Positions 56,961-64,000 of a stretch of DNA of 64,000 nt are shown here, piece after piece (the stretch's first letter is position 1; each line of letters opens with the position of its first letter). Both the position numbers and the translations under genes were made by a program. Origin of the DNA: Massilia sp. PDC64 (GTDB lineage: Bacteria; Pseudomonadota; Gammaproteobacteria; Burkholderiales; Burkholderiaceae_D). Location of the stretch: NCBI RefSeq assembly GCF_900101265.1, contig NZ_FMZS01000011.1, forward strand, positions 248,001 through 312,000, read 5' to 3'. The notes below the pieces were generated by a model. It saw nothing but the letters and a program-made list of their open reading frames with translations. It did no database searches and was not told the origin of the DNA.

Positions 56961-56976
56961 ATGATTGCGCAATCAT
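56961..56976. promoter_or_regulatory. LacI-type operator 1 (perfect palindrome)
   Basis: ATGATTGCGCAATCAT is a perfect 16-bp palindrome with the central CG typical of LacI-family operators. It overlaps the first possible garD start, so binding would block garD expression. Confidence 0.7.
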
Positions 56977-57016
56977 TTCATGACAAAGCACAAAACACAC
57001 ATGCCTTGCGCAAAAA

Positions 57017-57030
57017 TGACACCGCAATCA
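57017..57030. promoter_or_regulatory. LacI-type operator 2
   Basis: TGACACCGCAATCA shares the right half CGCAATCA and the outer TGA with operator 1. Its start lies 55 bp from that of operator 1. Confidence 0.55.
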
Positions 57031-57077
57031 TTCTTGTCTTAAAAATATGGCCGGTGCTACGGCCAAGGTGTTTGGTA

Positions 57078-57091
57078 TGATACCGCAATCA
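57078..57091. promoter_or_regulatory. LacI-type operator 3
   Basis: TGATACCGCAATCA differs from operator 1 at only two positions and lies about 60 bp before the lacI-type gene, 61 bp from operator 2. Confidence 0.6.
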
Positions 57092-57150
57092 TCTTCGAAC
57101 GCAAGCGTTTTGTGATCGGATGTCGTACAAGTGATGAAGAACACAACAAT

Positions 57151-58197
57151 ATGATGGACCCCGCAGACGACACGCTCCCCACGACGGCAGACCGGCCGAA
57201 AAGCATCACGCTGAAGGACGTCGCGCGGCTCGCGGGCCTCTCCCCGATCACGGTTTCGCGCGCCCTGCACAATCCCAAGCTCGTCAAGCCGGACACGATC
57301 GCGCGCGTCAAAGAAGCGGCGGCCGCGATGGGCTATATCCCGAACATGCTGGCCGGCAGCCTGACGACAAAGCGCAGCCAGCTCATCGCCGCCATCGTCC
57401 CGCAGCTGTCGAACTCGATGTTCGCGGAGACCGTGCAGGGCCTGAACGACGAACTGTCGGCGCACGGCTACCAGTTGCTGCTGTCGGTGTCGAACTATTC
57501 GCACCAGAAGGAAGAGGACCTGCTGACGGCGATCCTGTCGCGCCAGCCGGACGGCATCGTCCTCACGGGCATCCAGCACCATCCGAACGTGCGCAAGAAG
57601 CTGCTCGCGACCGGCGTGCCCGTCGTGGAAGCGTGGGACTTGACGCCCTCCCCCATCGACATCGCCATCGGCTTTTCGCAGGAACGGGTGGGCGAAAAGG
57701 TCGCGCAATACCTCTTAAATAAAGGCTACAGGAAGTTCGCATCGATCTGCGCCCGCGACGAGCGCGCGAACCGGCGCCGCCTCGCGCTGGAGGCGGAACT
57801 GCGGCAGCACGGCGTGGTGCCCGTCGCCACGCACATGGCGACGCCGCCCACCGTGCTGAGTCTCGGCCGCGAAGGCCTGCGTGCGATCCTGGCGGAAGGC
57901 CACGCGCCCGACGTCGTCGTGTGCAGTTCGGACGTACTGGCCCAGGGCGCCCTCATCGAGGCGCAGGCGCAAGGCATCGCCGTGCCGGAGTCGCTCGGCA
58001 TCATGGGCTTCGGCGACTTCGACTTCGCCGCCTACACGCATCCGCCCATCTCGTCCGTCCACGTGGACAAGCGCGCCATCGGTGTGCAGGCAGCCCGGGC
58101 CCTGATCGCGAAGATCGAGGGACGGCCGCTGGCGGGCAATGTCGTCGACGTGGGATTCCAGCTCGTCGAGCGGGCGACGACGCGCACGGTCGGCTGA
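57151..58197 (+). CDS. LacI family regulator of the galactarate locus
   Basis: 348 residues from the ATG at 57151; a GTG at 57112 is an alternative. DNA-binding part: ITLKDVARLAGLSPITVSRALHNP, hinge MLAGSLTTKR. The effector domain has IAAIVPQLSNSMFAETVQGL and VVCSSDVLAQGALIEAQ. It fits the GntR/GguR-like LacI subgroup that senses sugar acids. Divergent from garD and 109 bp before kdgD, so it probably controls both directions through the three operators. Confidence 0.92.
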   Translation: MMDPADDTLPTTADRPKSITLKDVARLAGLSPITVSRALHNPKLVKPDTIARVKEAAAAMGYIPNMLAGSLTTKRSQLIAAIVPQLSNSMFAETVQGLNDELSAHGYQLLLSVSNYSHQKEEDLLTAILSRQPDGIVLTGIQHHPNVRKKLLATGVPVVEAWDLTPSPIDIAIGFSQERVGEKVAQYLLNKGYRKFASICARDERANRRRLALEAELRQHGVVPVATHMATPPTVLSLGREGLRAILAEGHAPDVVVCSSDVLAQGALIEAQAQGIAVPESLGIMGFGDFDFAAYTHPPISSVHVDKRAIGVQAARALIAKIEGRPLAGNVVDVGFQLVERATTRTVG

Positions 58198-58211
58198 TCC
58201 TTTCACACGAC

Positions 58212-58243
58212 ATCGCGGCAAATTGTTCTTGCGATGCCGCGAT
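58212..58243. repeat. Inverted repeat between the LacI gene and kdgD
   Basis: ATCGCGGCA and TGCCGCGAT pair exactly over 9 bp around a 14-base loop. No T run follows, so an operator or attenuating hairpin for kdgD is more likely than a terminator. Confidence 0.5.
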
Positions 58244-58306
58244 CTTAGTTGTACGATGTCTGACAACGTAGTCGAACTCAGCTTAACCCACCGCCCTGGA
58301 GCGCAA

Positions 58307-59218
58307 ATGAATCCGCAAGAACTCAAGCAAGTGATGTCGTCCGGCCTGCTGTCCTTCCCGATCACCGACTTCGATGCCGAAGGCAATTTCCGTAAGAGCA
58401 CCTACATCGAGCGCCTGGAATGGCTCGCCCCGTACGGCGCCACCGCCCTGTTCGCGGCCGGCGGCACGGGCGAGTTCTTCTCGCTCACGCATGACGAGTA
58501 CTCGCAGGTGATCAAGACCGCGGTCGACACGTGCGCGGGCAAGGTGCCGATCCTCGCCGGCGCCGGCGGCCCGACCCGCGCCGCGATCGCCTTCGCGCAG
58601 GAAGCCGAGCGCCTCGGCGCGAAAGGCGTGCTGCTGCTGCCGCACTACCTGACGGAAGCGAGCCAGGACGGTCTCGTCGCGCACGTGGAAGAAGTCTGCA
58701 AATCCGTGAACATCGGCGTCGTGGTGTACAACCGCGCGCAATGCCGCCTGACTGCGGAGTCGCTGGAAAAGCTGGCCGACCGCTGCCCCAACCTGATCGG
58801 CTTCAAGGACGGCATCGGCGACATCGAACTGATGGTGTCGATCTGGCGCCGCCTGGGCGACCGTTTCAGCTACCTGGGCGGCCTGCCGACCGCGGAAGTC
58901 TATGCGGCGGCCTATAAAGCGCTGGGCGTGCCCGTGTACTCGTCGGCCGTCTTCAACTTCATGCCGCAACTGGCGATGGATTTCTATCATGCGATCGCCA
59001 GGGACGACCACGCGACGACGAACCGCCTGCTGGACGAATTCTTCCTGCCCTACCTGGCGATCCGCAACCGCAAGGCCGGCTACGCCGTGTCGATCGTGAA
59101 GGCGGGTGCCCGCCTCGTCGGCCACGACGGCGGTCCGGTGCGCGCCCCGCTGACCGACCTGACGGAAGAAGAACACGCCATGCTGGACAAGCTGATCAAG
59201 GCACAGAACGTACGCTGA
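58307..59218 (+). CDS. kdgD: 5-dehydro-4-deoxyglucarate dehydratase
   Basis: 303 residues of the DHDPS/NAL aldolase-like barrel. Schiff-base lysine is Lys167 in GFKDGIGD and the catalytic tyrosine Tyr141 in VVVYNRAQ; FAAGGTGEFFSLT is the substrate-carboxylate motif. It decarboxylates and dehydrates the GarD product to 2-oxoglutarate semialdehyde. CTGGAG precedes the ATG. The dehydrogenase for the next step is not in the window. Confidence 0.95.
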   Translation: MNPQELKQVMSSGLLSFPITDFDAEGNFRKSTYIERLEWLAPYGATALFAAGGTGEFFSLTHDEYSQVIKTAVDTCAGKVPILAGAGGPTRAAIAFAQEAERLGAKGVLLLPHYLTEASQDGLVAHVEEVCKSVNIGVVVYNRAQCRLTAESLEKLADRCPNLIGFKDGIGDIELMVSIWRRLGDRFSYLGGLPTAEVYAAAYKALGVPVYSSAVFNFMPQLAMDFYHAIARDDHATTNRLLDEFFLPYLAIRNRKAGYAVSIVKAGARLVGHDGGPVRAPLTDLTEEEHAMLDKLIKAQNVR

Positions 59219-61825
59219 TCACCAGAAGGTCGCCGGCGTCCCCATGATGACGACGTCGGCGATGCGGCAAGTCCCACCAGCCAGCCGTAACCGGAGGCGT
59301 CGTCCCGTGACGGCACGTACCGGCACCTCGAGCGTGTCCGCCGTCGCGGGCGCTTCCGCCAGCGTCTGCCACACGCCGCCCGCGTCCTGCGCTTCCGCCG
59401 TCACGCCGCAGCGTCCGCCCGGCGCGAATGTCACGGCCAGCCTGCGGTAATTCACGATGCGCTCCGGGTCGATGACGATCCACGGCGCCGCGTCGTCCGC
59501 GGCCGGCGCCCACCACGTGGCAGCGTCGCCGTCGTTCGCCAGCGACGGCGCATGGCCGGCCGCGCTCGAACTGGCCTGCGTCGGATTCTTCAGGCCGAAC
59601 GCCTGTTCCGCCCCCACTTCCATCTTGCGCGTCACGTACGGCCGGTCGGCCGCCAGCGGCGTGCGGCCTGCCACGAAACGCGGACCGTCCGCCGTCTTCA
59701 CCGTCAGCACGCCGTCGGCAAGGCCGGGCGACGTCGCGCGGATCCGCGTCGTGCCGCGCTGCCAGCTGCGCATGGCGATGGCCGCCTGGCCGTCGCGGAT
59801 CGGGATGTCGCCGTCGGGCGTGAACGAGATCGTGCGTCCTGTCGGCAGTTCGCCCGGTCCCGCTTCCAGCGCCAGGCGCACGGGCGGGCTGTCGGACAGC
59901 GGGTTGCCGGCCGCGTCGACGACGGTCACGACCAGTTGCACGTCGTCCGTGCCGTCCGCGTGGAGGATCACGGGACGGCTGGCCGTCACGCGCAGCGCGG
60001 CCGGCTTGCCCGGCTTCGGCCAGGCGGGCGGCGCGATGCCGCGGTAGGCATTGCGATACCAGTACCAGCTGCGCTTCGGCAGCCGCGCATAATCGACGAG
60101 GCCCATCGAGCCGAACTTGCCCGCGATCGAGCCGTGGTCGAAACCGGCCCACACGGCCTCCCCTGCCCGCCACGGGAAGCGCCACGTGGCCGGTTCGCCC
60201 GCCTTCTCACCCGGCGTGCGTTCGATGTCGCCCCACCCCGGATCGTATTCGCCCGGCCGGTCCGAGATGGTCGAGCCGTATTCCGCGACGAAGTTGGGGA
60301 TGCCGGGATTCGGGAACAGCACGGCGCCGTCGCCGTTGTAGCCGGCGATGTCACCGATGCGGTCGATGTCGCCCCGCTGCGCGCCATCCACGGCCGCGGG
60401 CCGGGTCGGATCGAGCTGGTGCGACAGCGCCACCTCGTCCGCCAGCAGCTTGCGCACGGCCGGCAGCGTCTCCTTGTCCGTGAAGAAGACCTCGTTGTCC
60501 ATGCCCCATGCGACGACCGACGGGTGGTTGCGGTTGATGCGGATGAGTTCCGCCAGCTGCTGCTTCACGCTCTCCTCGAACGCGGCCTGGTGTTCCGGCT
60601 CGGGCGGATAGGCGGACCGGCTCCACGGGCTCTTCATGCCGGCCGTGCCCCAGAACGGCGCCTCCGGCAGGAACAGCATGCCGATGCGGTCCGTCGCCTC
60701 GGCGAAATGCGGATCGTGCGGGTAGTGCGAACCGCGGATGAAGTCGAAGCCGGCGTCCTTCATCAGCTGCACGTCGCGTTCGATGGCGGCATTCGTCACG
60801 GCGTCGCCCCATCCGGCCTGGTCCTGGTGCACGTTCGCGCCGCGGAAGTAACGGTGTTCGCCGTTGAGAAAAAAGCCCCGGTCGGCCGTCCACTCGATCG
60901 TGCGGAAGCCGAACGGCGTCTCGAAGCGGTCGCGCTGCCGCCCCGCCACGTCGAGGGTCGTGACGGCCCGGTACAGGGTCGGCGACTCGGGGCTCCACAG
61001 CTTGAGGCCCGACAGGCGCCGGGATTGCTGGGCGACGTCCAGCGTGCGGCCCGGCGGCACCTGGACGGCCGCATCGGGCAGCACGGCGACGGTGGCGCCG
61101 CGGGCATCGGCGATGCGCGTGCGCACCCTGACCTTGACCGGTTTGCGGCCGTCGTTGCGCACTTCCGTCGCCACGCGCACGGCGCCGCTGCGGCCCGACA
61201 GGCCGGGCGTCGTGACGGCCGTGCCGGTCCAGGGGACGTGCACGTCGTCCGTCGTCACGAGCCAGACGTCGCGGTAGATGCCGCCGCTGAAGATATGTTC
61301 GCCGGCGCGCGGGGCGAGCGTCGGGTCCCAGATGTTGTCGACGCGGACGGCGATCACGTTGCGTCCGGCGTGCAAGGCACTGGTCAGGTCGACGGGAAAG
61401 CCCGTATAGCCGCCGCGGTGGCGCGCCACCTTGCGGCCGTTGACGTACACCTCGGCCGTCTGGAACGCCGCTTCGAATTCCAGCGTCCAGCGGCGCCCGG
61501 CGGGAACGGCCGGCAGCACGAGGTCCTTGCGGTACCAGCCGTAGCCGACGTACACCTCGGGCGCCTGGAAGTAAGGCGTGCTGAAGCTGTGGGGCAGGCC
61601 CACGGCCTGCCAGTCGGCGTCGTCGAAATCGACCTTCTCGGCGCCGCCGATGTCGCCCAGGTGGAAGCGCCAGCCGGCGTTGAAATTCTGCCGCTGGCGC
61701 GCGGCCGGTTGCTCGGTGGCGGCCACGGGATGGGTGGTGCCGGTCAACATGGCAAGCGCCACGGCGGCGCGTGCGGCCAGGCGGATCAGGGCCGCCCGGG
61801 TAAGGGTCGCAGCTTGCGAACGCAT
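59219..61825 (-). CDS. Glycoside hydrolase family 2, beta-galactosidase-like
   Basis: 868 residues with a signal peptide (to about 35, VAATEQ). Sandwich domain (GWYRKDLVLPAVPAGRRWTL), Ig-like domain, then the barrel: FIRGSHYPHDPHFAEATDRIG, acid/base in VVAWGMDNEV and nucleophile in NFVAEYGS. Near residue 590 a further beta domain (DUF4982-like or Ig) follows, and the last 140 residues look like a discoidin carbohydrate-binding module. GGAG lies 6 bases before the ATG. Probably periplasmic, acting on galactose- or uronate-containing oligosaccharides. It converges with kdgD with no gap. Confidence 0.88.
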   Translation of the reverse strand: MRSQAATLTRAALIRLAARAAVALAMLTGTTHPVAATEQPAARQRQNFNAGWRFHLGDIGGAEKVDFDDADWQAVGLPHSFSTPYFQAPEVYVGYGWYRKDLVLPAVPAGRRWTLEFEAAFQTAEVYVNGRKVARHRGGYTGFPVDLTSALHAGRNVIAVRVDNIWDPTLAPRAGEHIFSGGIYRDVWLVTTDDVHVPWTGTAVTTPGLSGRSGAVRVATEVRNDGRKPVKVRVRTRIADARGATVAVLPDAAVQVPPGRTLDVAQQSRRLSGLKLWSPESPTLYRAVTTLDVAGRQRDRFETPFGFRTIEWTADRGFFLNGEHRYFRGANVHQDQAGWGDAVTNAAIERDVQLMKDAGFDFIRGSHYPHDPHFAEATDRIGMLFLPEAPFWGTAGMKSPWSRSAYPPEPEHQAAFEESVKQQLAELIRINRNHPSVVAWGMDNEVFFTDKETLPAVRKLLADEVALSHQLDPTRPAAVDGAQRGDIDRIGDIAGYNGDGAVLFPNPGIPNFVAEYGSTISDRPGEYDPGWGDIERTPGEKAGEPATWRFPWRAGEAVWAGFDHGSIAGKFGSMGLVDYARLPKRSWYWYRNAYRGIAPPAWPKPGKPAALRVTASRPVILHADGTDDVQLVVTVVDAAGNPLSDSPPVRLALEAGPGELPTGRTISFTPDGDIPIRDGQAAIAMRSWQRGTTRIRATSPGLADGVLTVKTADGPRFVAGRTPLAADRPYVTRKMEVGAEQAFGLKNPTQASSSAAGHAPSLANDGDAATWWAPAADDAAPWIVIDPERIVNYRRLAVTFAPGGRCGVTAEAQDAGGVWQTLAEAPATADTLEVPVRAVTGRRLRLRLAGGTCRIADVVIMGTPATFW

Positions 61826-61929
61826 CGTTGCTCCAGGTAGGGTGTCATCATCGTGCACGGAGGCGTCATTGTGACGACGTCCGGCCCGCGCGGGCAATGA
61901 TGAAATCCACCGGAGCGGCAAACAATTTT

Positions 61930-63294
61930 TCAGCGCACGGGCGTGAGCGCGGCGGCCGGCGAATCCAGTTGCAGCGCCACCACGGTGTCCATGTCGTTGC
62001 GCGCCGCGGCCGGAACGGCGATCTCGATGCCGCGCGCGGATTGCTCGACCTTGGCCGCGCCGCCGCCCAGCACGGACGCACGCACGACGCGCGCGGGAAT
62101 CGCGGGCAGCACGAGCTTGTCGCCCGGCCAGTTCAGCACGTGGACATAGATCGTGTTGCCGCGGTGCGTGGACGCGCCCCAGCTCCCCGGCAGGAACGGC
62201 CCGCCGCGCGTGTCGTAGATGCTGTCGCCATGCTTGCCCAGCCACGCGCCGATCTCGCGCAGGCGCTGCGCCTGCGCCGGATCGATGCGGCCGTCGGGAT
62301 CAGGACCCACGTTGAGCAGGAAGTTGCCGTCGCGGCCGGCCACGTTCGCCAGCAGCTGGATGTAGTGCTTCAGGGGCTTCGGCTGCATGTTCGGCTGGTA
62401 GCCCCAGGCACCCGCGATGGTCGTGCACAGTTCCCATGGATGCTGGTTGTCGAAGTCGCCCAGCGCGCCGTCGCCTTCGCGCGAGTGGAAGTCTTCCGGC
62501 ATATCGGCGCGGCCGTTGATGACGACATTCGGCTGCAGCTTGCGCAGCATCGCATGCACCTTGTCGTGCTGCCAGTCGAAGCCGCCCGCGTAATGCTTGC
62601 CGGGCGCGCGCTTCGTCCACTGCGCGGCGGTCCAGTCCCCGCCGAAGCTCAGCCAGTCGGTCTCGCCGCCGTCGAACCACAGCACGTCGATCTTGCCGTA
62701 GTTGGACAGCAGCTTTTCCATCTGGCGGTGGTACTGGGCGCGCATCGCTTCGGCGCTGTCCCGGTACAGGTCGGGGAAGAAGTAGCCCGGATAGCGCCAG
62801 TCCAGCGGCGAGTAATACAGCCCCACACCCATGCCGGCCTTGCGCGCGGCCTTCACGTAGTCCGCGACGAAATCGTGCCGCGCGGCCGTCCGCGTGCTCG
62901 AGAACGGATTGTCGCCGTCGTCGAACATGGCAAAGCCGTCGTGGTGGCGCGACGTGAACACCATGTATTTCATGCCTGCGGACTTCGCCAGCTGTGCCCA
63001 CGCGTCCGCGTCGAACTGGCGGGGCTTGAACTGGTCGGCCAGTTTCGCGTATTCCTTCACCGGCGTCTGTTCGACGAATTGCCCCCATTCTCCGCGGCCG
63101 GGGATGGCGTACAGCCCCCAGTGGATGAACATGCCGAAGCGGGCCTGGCGCCACCAGGCGATGCGAGCGGCGGCGTCGCCGTCGGTGGCCGGGGTCTGCG
63201 CGGACGCCGCGCCCGGCAGCGCGCATGCGGCGGCGGCCAGCAACAGGCTGGCCAGGACGCGGCGGCGTCCGTTGTGGGAAAAGCTCGTGCTCAC
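61930..63294 (-). CDS. Alpha-L-fucosidase, glycoside hydrolase family 29
   Basis: 454 residues from a GTG with GGAG 6 bases upstream; no ATG lies near the signal peptide (RRRVLASLLLAAAACALPGAASAQ). Barrel motifs: FGMFIHWGLYAIPGRGEWG, KYMVFTSRHHDGFAMFD and IDVLWFDGGETDW, whose aspartate is the nucleophile. NFLLNVGPDPDGRI ends the catalytic part; a C-terminal beta domain follows. It cuts fucose from glycans in the periplasm. The GH2 gene is upstream on the opposite end of the same strand, 104 bp away. Confidence 0.92.
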   Translation of the reverse strand: MSTSFSHNGRRRVLASLLLAAAACALPGAASAQTPATDGDAAARIAWWRQARFGMFIHWGLYAIPGRGEWGQFVEQTPVKEYAKLADQFKPRQFDADAWAQLAKSAGMKYMVFTSRHHDGFAMFDDGDNPFSSTRTAARHDFVADYVKAARKAGMGVGLYYSPLDWRYPGYFFPDLYRDSAEAMRAQYHRQMEKLLSNYGKIDVLWFDGGETDWLSFGGDWTAAQWTKRAPGKHYAGGFDWQHDKVHAMLRKLQPNVVINGRADMPEDFHSREGDGALGDFDNQHPWELCTTIAGAWGYQPNMQPKPLKHYIQLLANVAGRDGNFLLNVGPDPDGRIDPAQAQRLREIGAWLGKHGDSIYDTRGGPFLPGSWGASTHRGNTIYVHVLNWPGDKLVLPAIPARVVRASVLGGGAAKVEQSARGIEIAVPAAARNDMDTVVALQLDSPAAALTPVR

Positions 63295-63467
63295 AGTGTC
63301 TCCGTAGGATGTTTTTTTGAATTGTCCGAATTGCGTCCCGTCCCCGCAATTACAAAATATGCCAGCGGCGCAATAAAAAGTGTGCAAACCGCACGCGGCC
63401 GAATGGTATCGTTAACAAATTAATTTCTGCAATACAATCTCGCGAATTCCGTTAAATGTGTCCTGCC

Positions 63468-64000
63468 ATGATGCCCAGTTCCACATTGTTCCCCGCCATG
63501 GCCGCCCTCCTCGCCGCACAGGCCGCCGCGGCCGCCGTCCCCGCGCCGAACGACGACATCGCGGAACTGAGCCTGGAGGAACTGGCCAACATCCAGGTCA
63601 CGTCCGTGTCGAAACGGTCGGAATCGCTGTCCGACGCGGCCGCCTCCATCTTCGTCATCACGGGCAACGACATCCGCCGCGCGGGCGCCGGCTCGCTGCC
63701 GGAAGCGCTGCGGCTGGCGCCCAACCTGCAGGTGGCGCGCGTGGATGCCCGCAACTACGCCGTCACGGCGCGGGGGTTTTCCAGCCCGTTCGAAAACAAG
63801 CTGCTCGTGCTGATCGACGGCCGCACCGTGTATTCGCCCCTGTTCTCCGGCGTGTTCTGGGACGTGCAGGACGTGGTGCTGGACGACGTCGAACGCATCG
63901 AAGTGATCAGCGGTCCCGGCGCGACCTTGTGGGGCGCCAATGCCGTCAACGGCGTCATCAACATCATCACGAAATCGTCCGCCGCCACCCAGGGCGCGCT
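63468..64000 (+). CDS. TonB-dependent receptor, 3'-truncated by the window edge
   Basis: 177 residues are visible and the frame is still open at the edge. A signal peptide (to about 23, AAAAAV) is followed by ELSLEELANIQVTSVSKR, the usual start of one TonB-receptor group, then the plug: IFVITGNDIRRAGAGSLPEAL, VTARGFSSPFENKLLVLIDG and VERIEVISGPGATLWGANAV. TACAAT at 63433-63438 is a candidate -10 box. It is divergent from the fucosidase gene and may import a glycan product. Confidence 0.9.
   Translation, partial: MMPSSTLFPAMAALLAAQAAAAAVPAPNDDIAELSLEELANIQVTSVSKRSESLSDAAASIFVITGNDIRRAGAGSLPEALRLAPNLQVARVDARNYAVTARGFSSPFENKLLVLIDGRTVYSPLFSGVFWDVQDVVLDDVERIEVISGPGATLWGANAVNGVINIITKSSAATQGA

Overview
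The window reads as chromosomal DNA of a high-GC (roughly two thirds G+C, estimated by eye) Gram-negative bacterium. TonB-dependent receptors, an OmpC-like porin, lipoproteins, a PhaC-type polyhydroxyalkanoate synthase, a long-form isocitrate lyase and many secreted glycosidases fit a beta-proteobacterium of the Massilia/Telluria/Duganella kind (Oxalobacteraceae). That placement is inference from gene content; there is no rRNA in the window. Genes are tightly packed, with many 4-base ATGA/GTGA stop-start overlaps. I see no phage, insertion sequence or CRISPR array.

Layout. 1-3.3 kb: the 3' part of a Pls/PosA-type (poly-amino-acid synthetase-like) membrane NRPS, overlapping a phosphopantetheinyl transferase. 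3.4-9.1 kb: assorted small genes and a two-domain glycosyltransferase. 9.4-18.3 kb: a TonB receptor, then a translationally coupled run of a CruF-like carotenoid protein, a DUF2236/MpaB-type oxygenase, a hybrid histidine kinase and a REC-GGDEF diguanylate cyclase. 18.3-25.7 kb: DoxX, NTF2-like, tautomerase and SDR genes, a LysR regulator coupled to a CGNR zinc-finger protein, an alpha/beta hydrolase, a tannase-family lipoprotein and Rnk. 25.7-31.5 kb: a GntR/UTRA regulator divergent from an SsuABC/TauABC-like transporter operon that ends in a DUF3604 (PHP-like) enzyme. 32-36.3 kb: isocitrate lyase, LysR, alpha/beta hydrolase and a universal stress protein. 36.4-42.4 kb: a membrane-anchored AraC-type regulator, GH39, GH43 and a LacI regulator; the first two of these look lower in GC than their neighbours. 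42.4-48.6 kb: tRNA-Cys, PHA synthase, a Tgl-like transglutaminase, a Nudix protein, and a patatin gene coupled to 3-hydroxybutyrate dehydrogenase. 48.6-52.8 kb, all minus strand: a GH20 hexosaminidase, anti-sigma factor, ECF sigma factor, an unknown membrane-anchored protein, and a predicted lipid-anchored truncated haemoglobin. 52.9-59.2 kb: a galactarate catabolic locus (MFS, porin, garD; divergent lacI and kdgD) with three look-alike operators in the divergent promoter. 59.2-64 kb: GH2, GH29 and the start of another TonB receptor.

How they work together. The glycosidases, porin, receptors and galactarate genes suggest a plant-polymer degrader. GarD and KdgD would convert galactarate to 2-oxoglutarate semialdehyde; the dehydrogenase that finishes the route is not in the window. 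PHA synthase and 3-hydroxybutyrate dehydrogenase point to carbon storage, and isocitrate lyase to growth on C2 units. The least-described pieces are the GntR-ABC-DUF3604 operon, the CruF-DUF2236-kinase-cyclase run, the haemoglobin lipoprotein beside the ECF pair, the transmembrane AraC regulator and the Pls-like synthetase.
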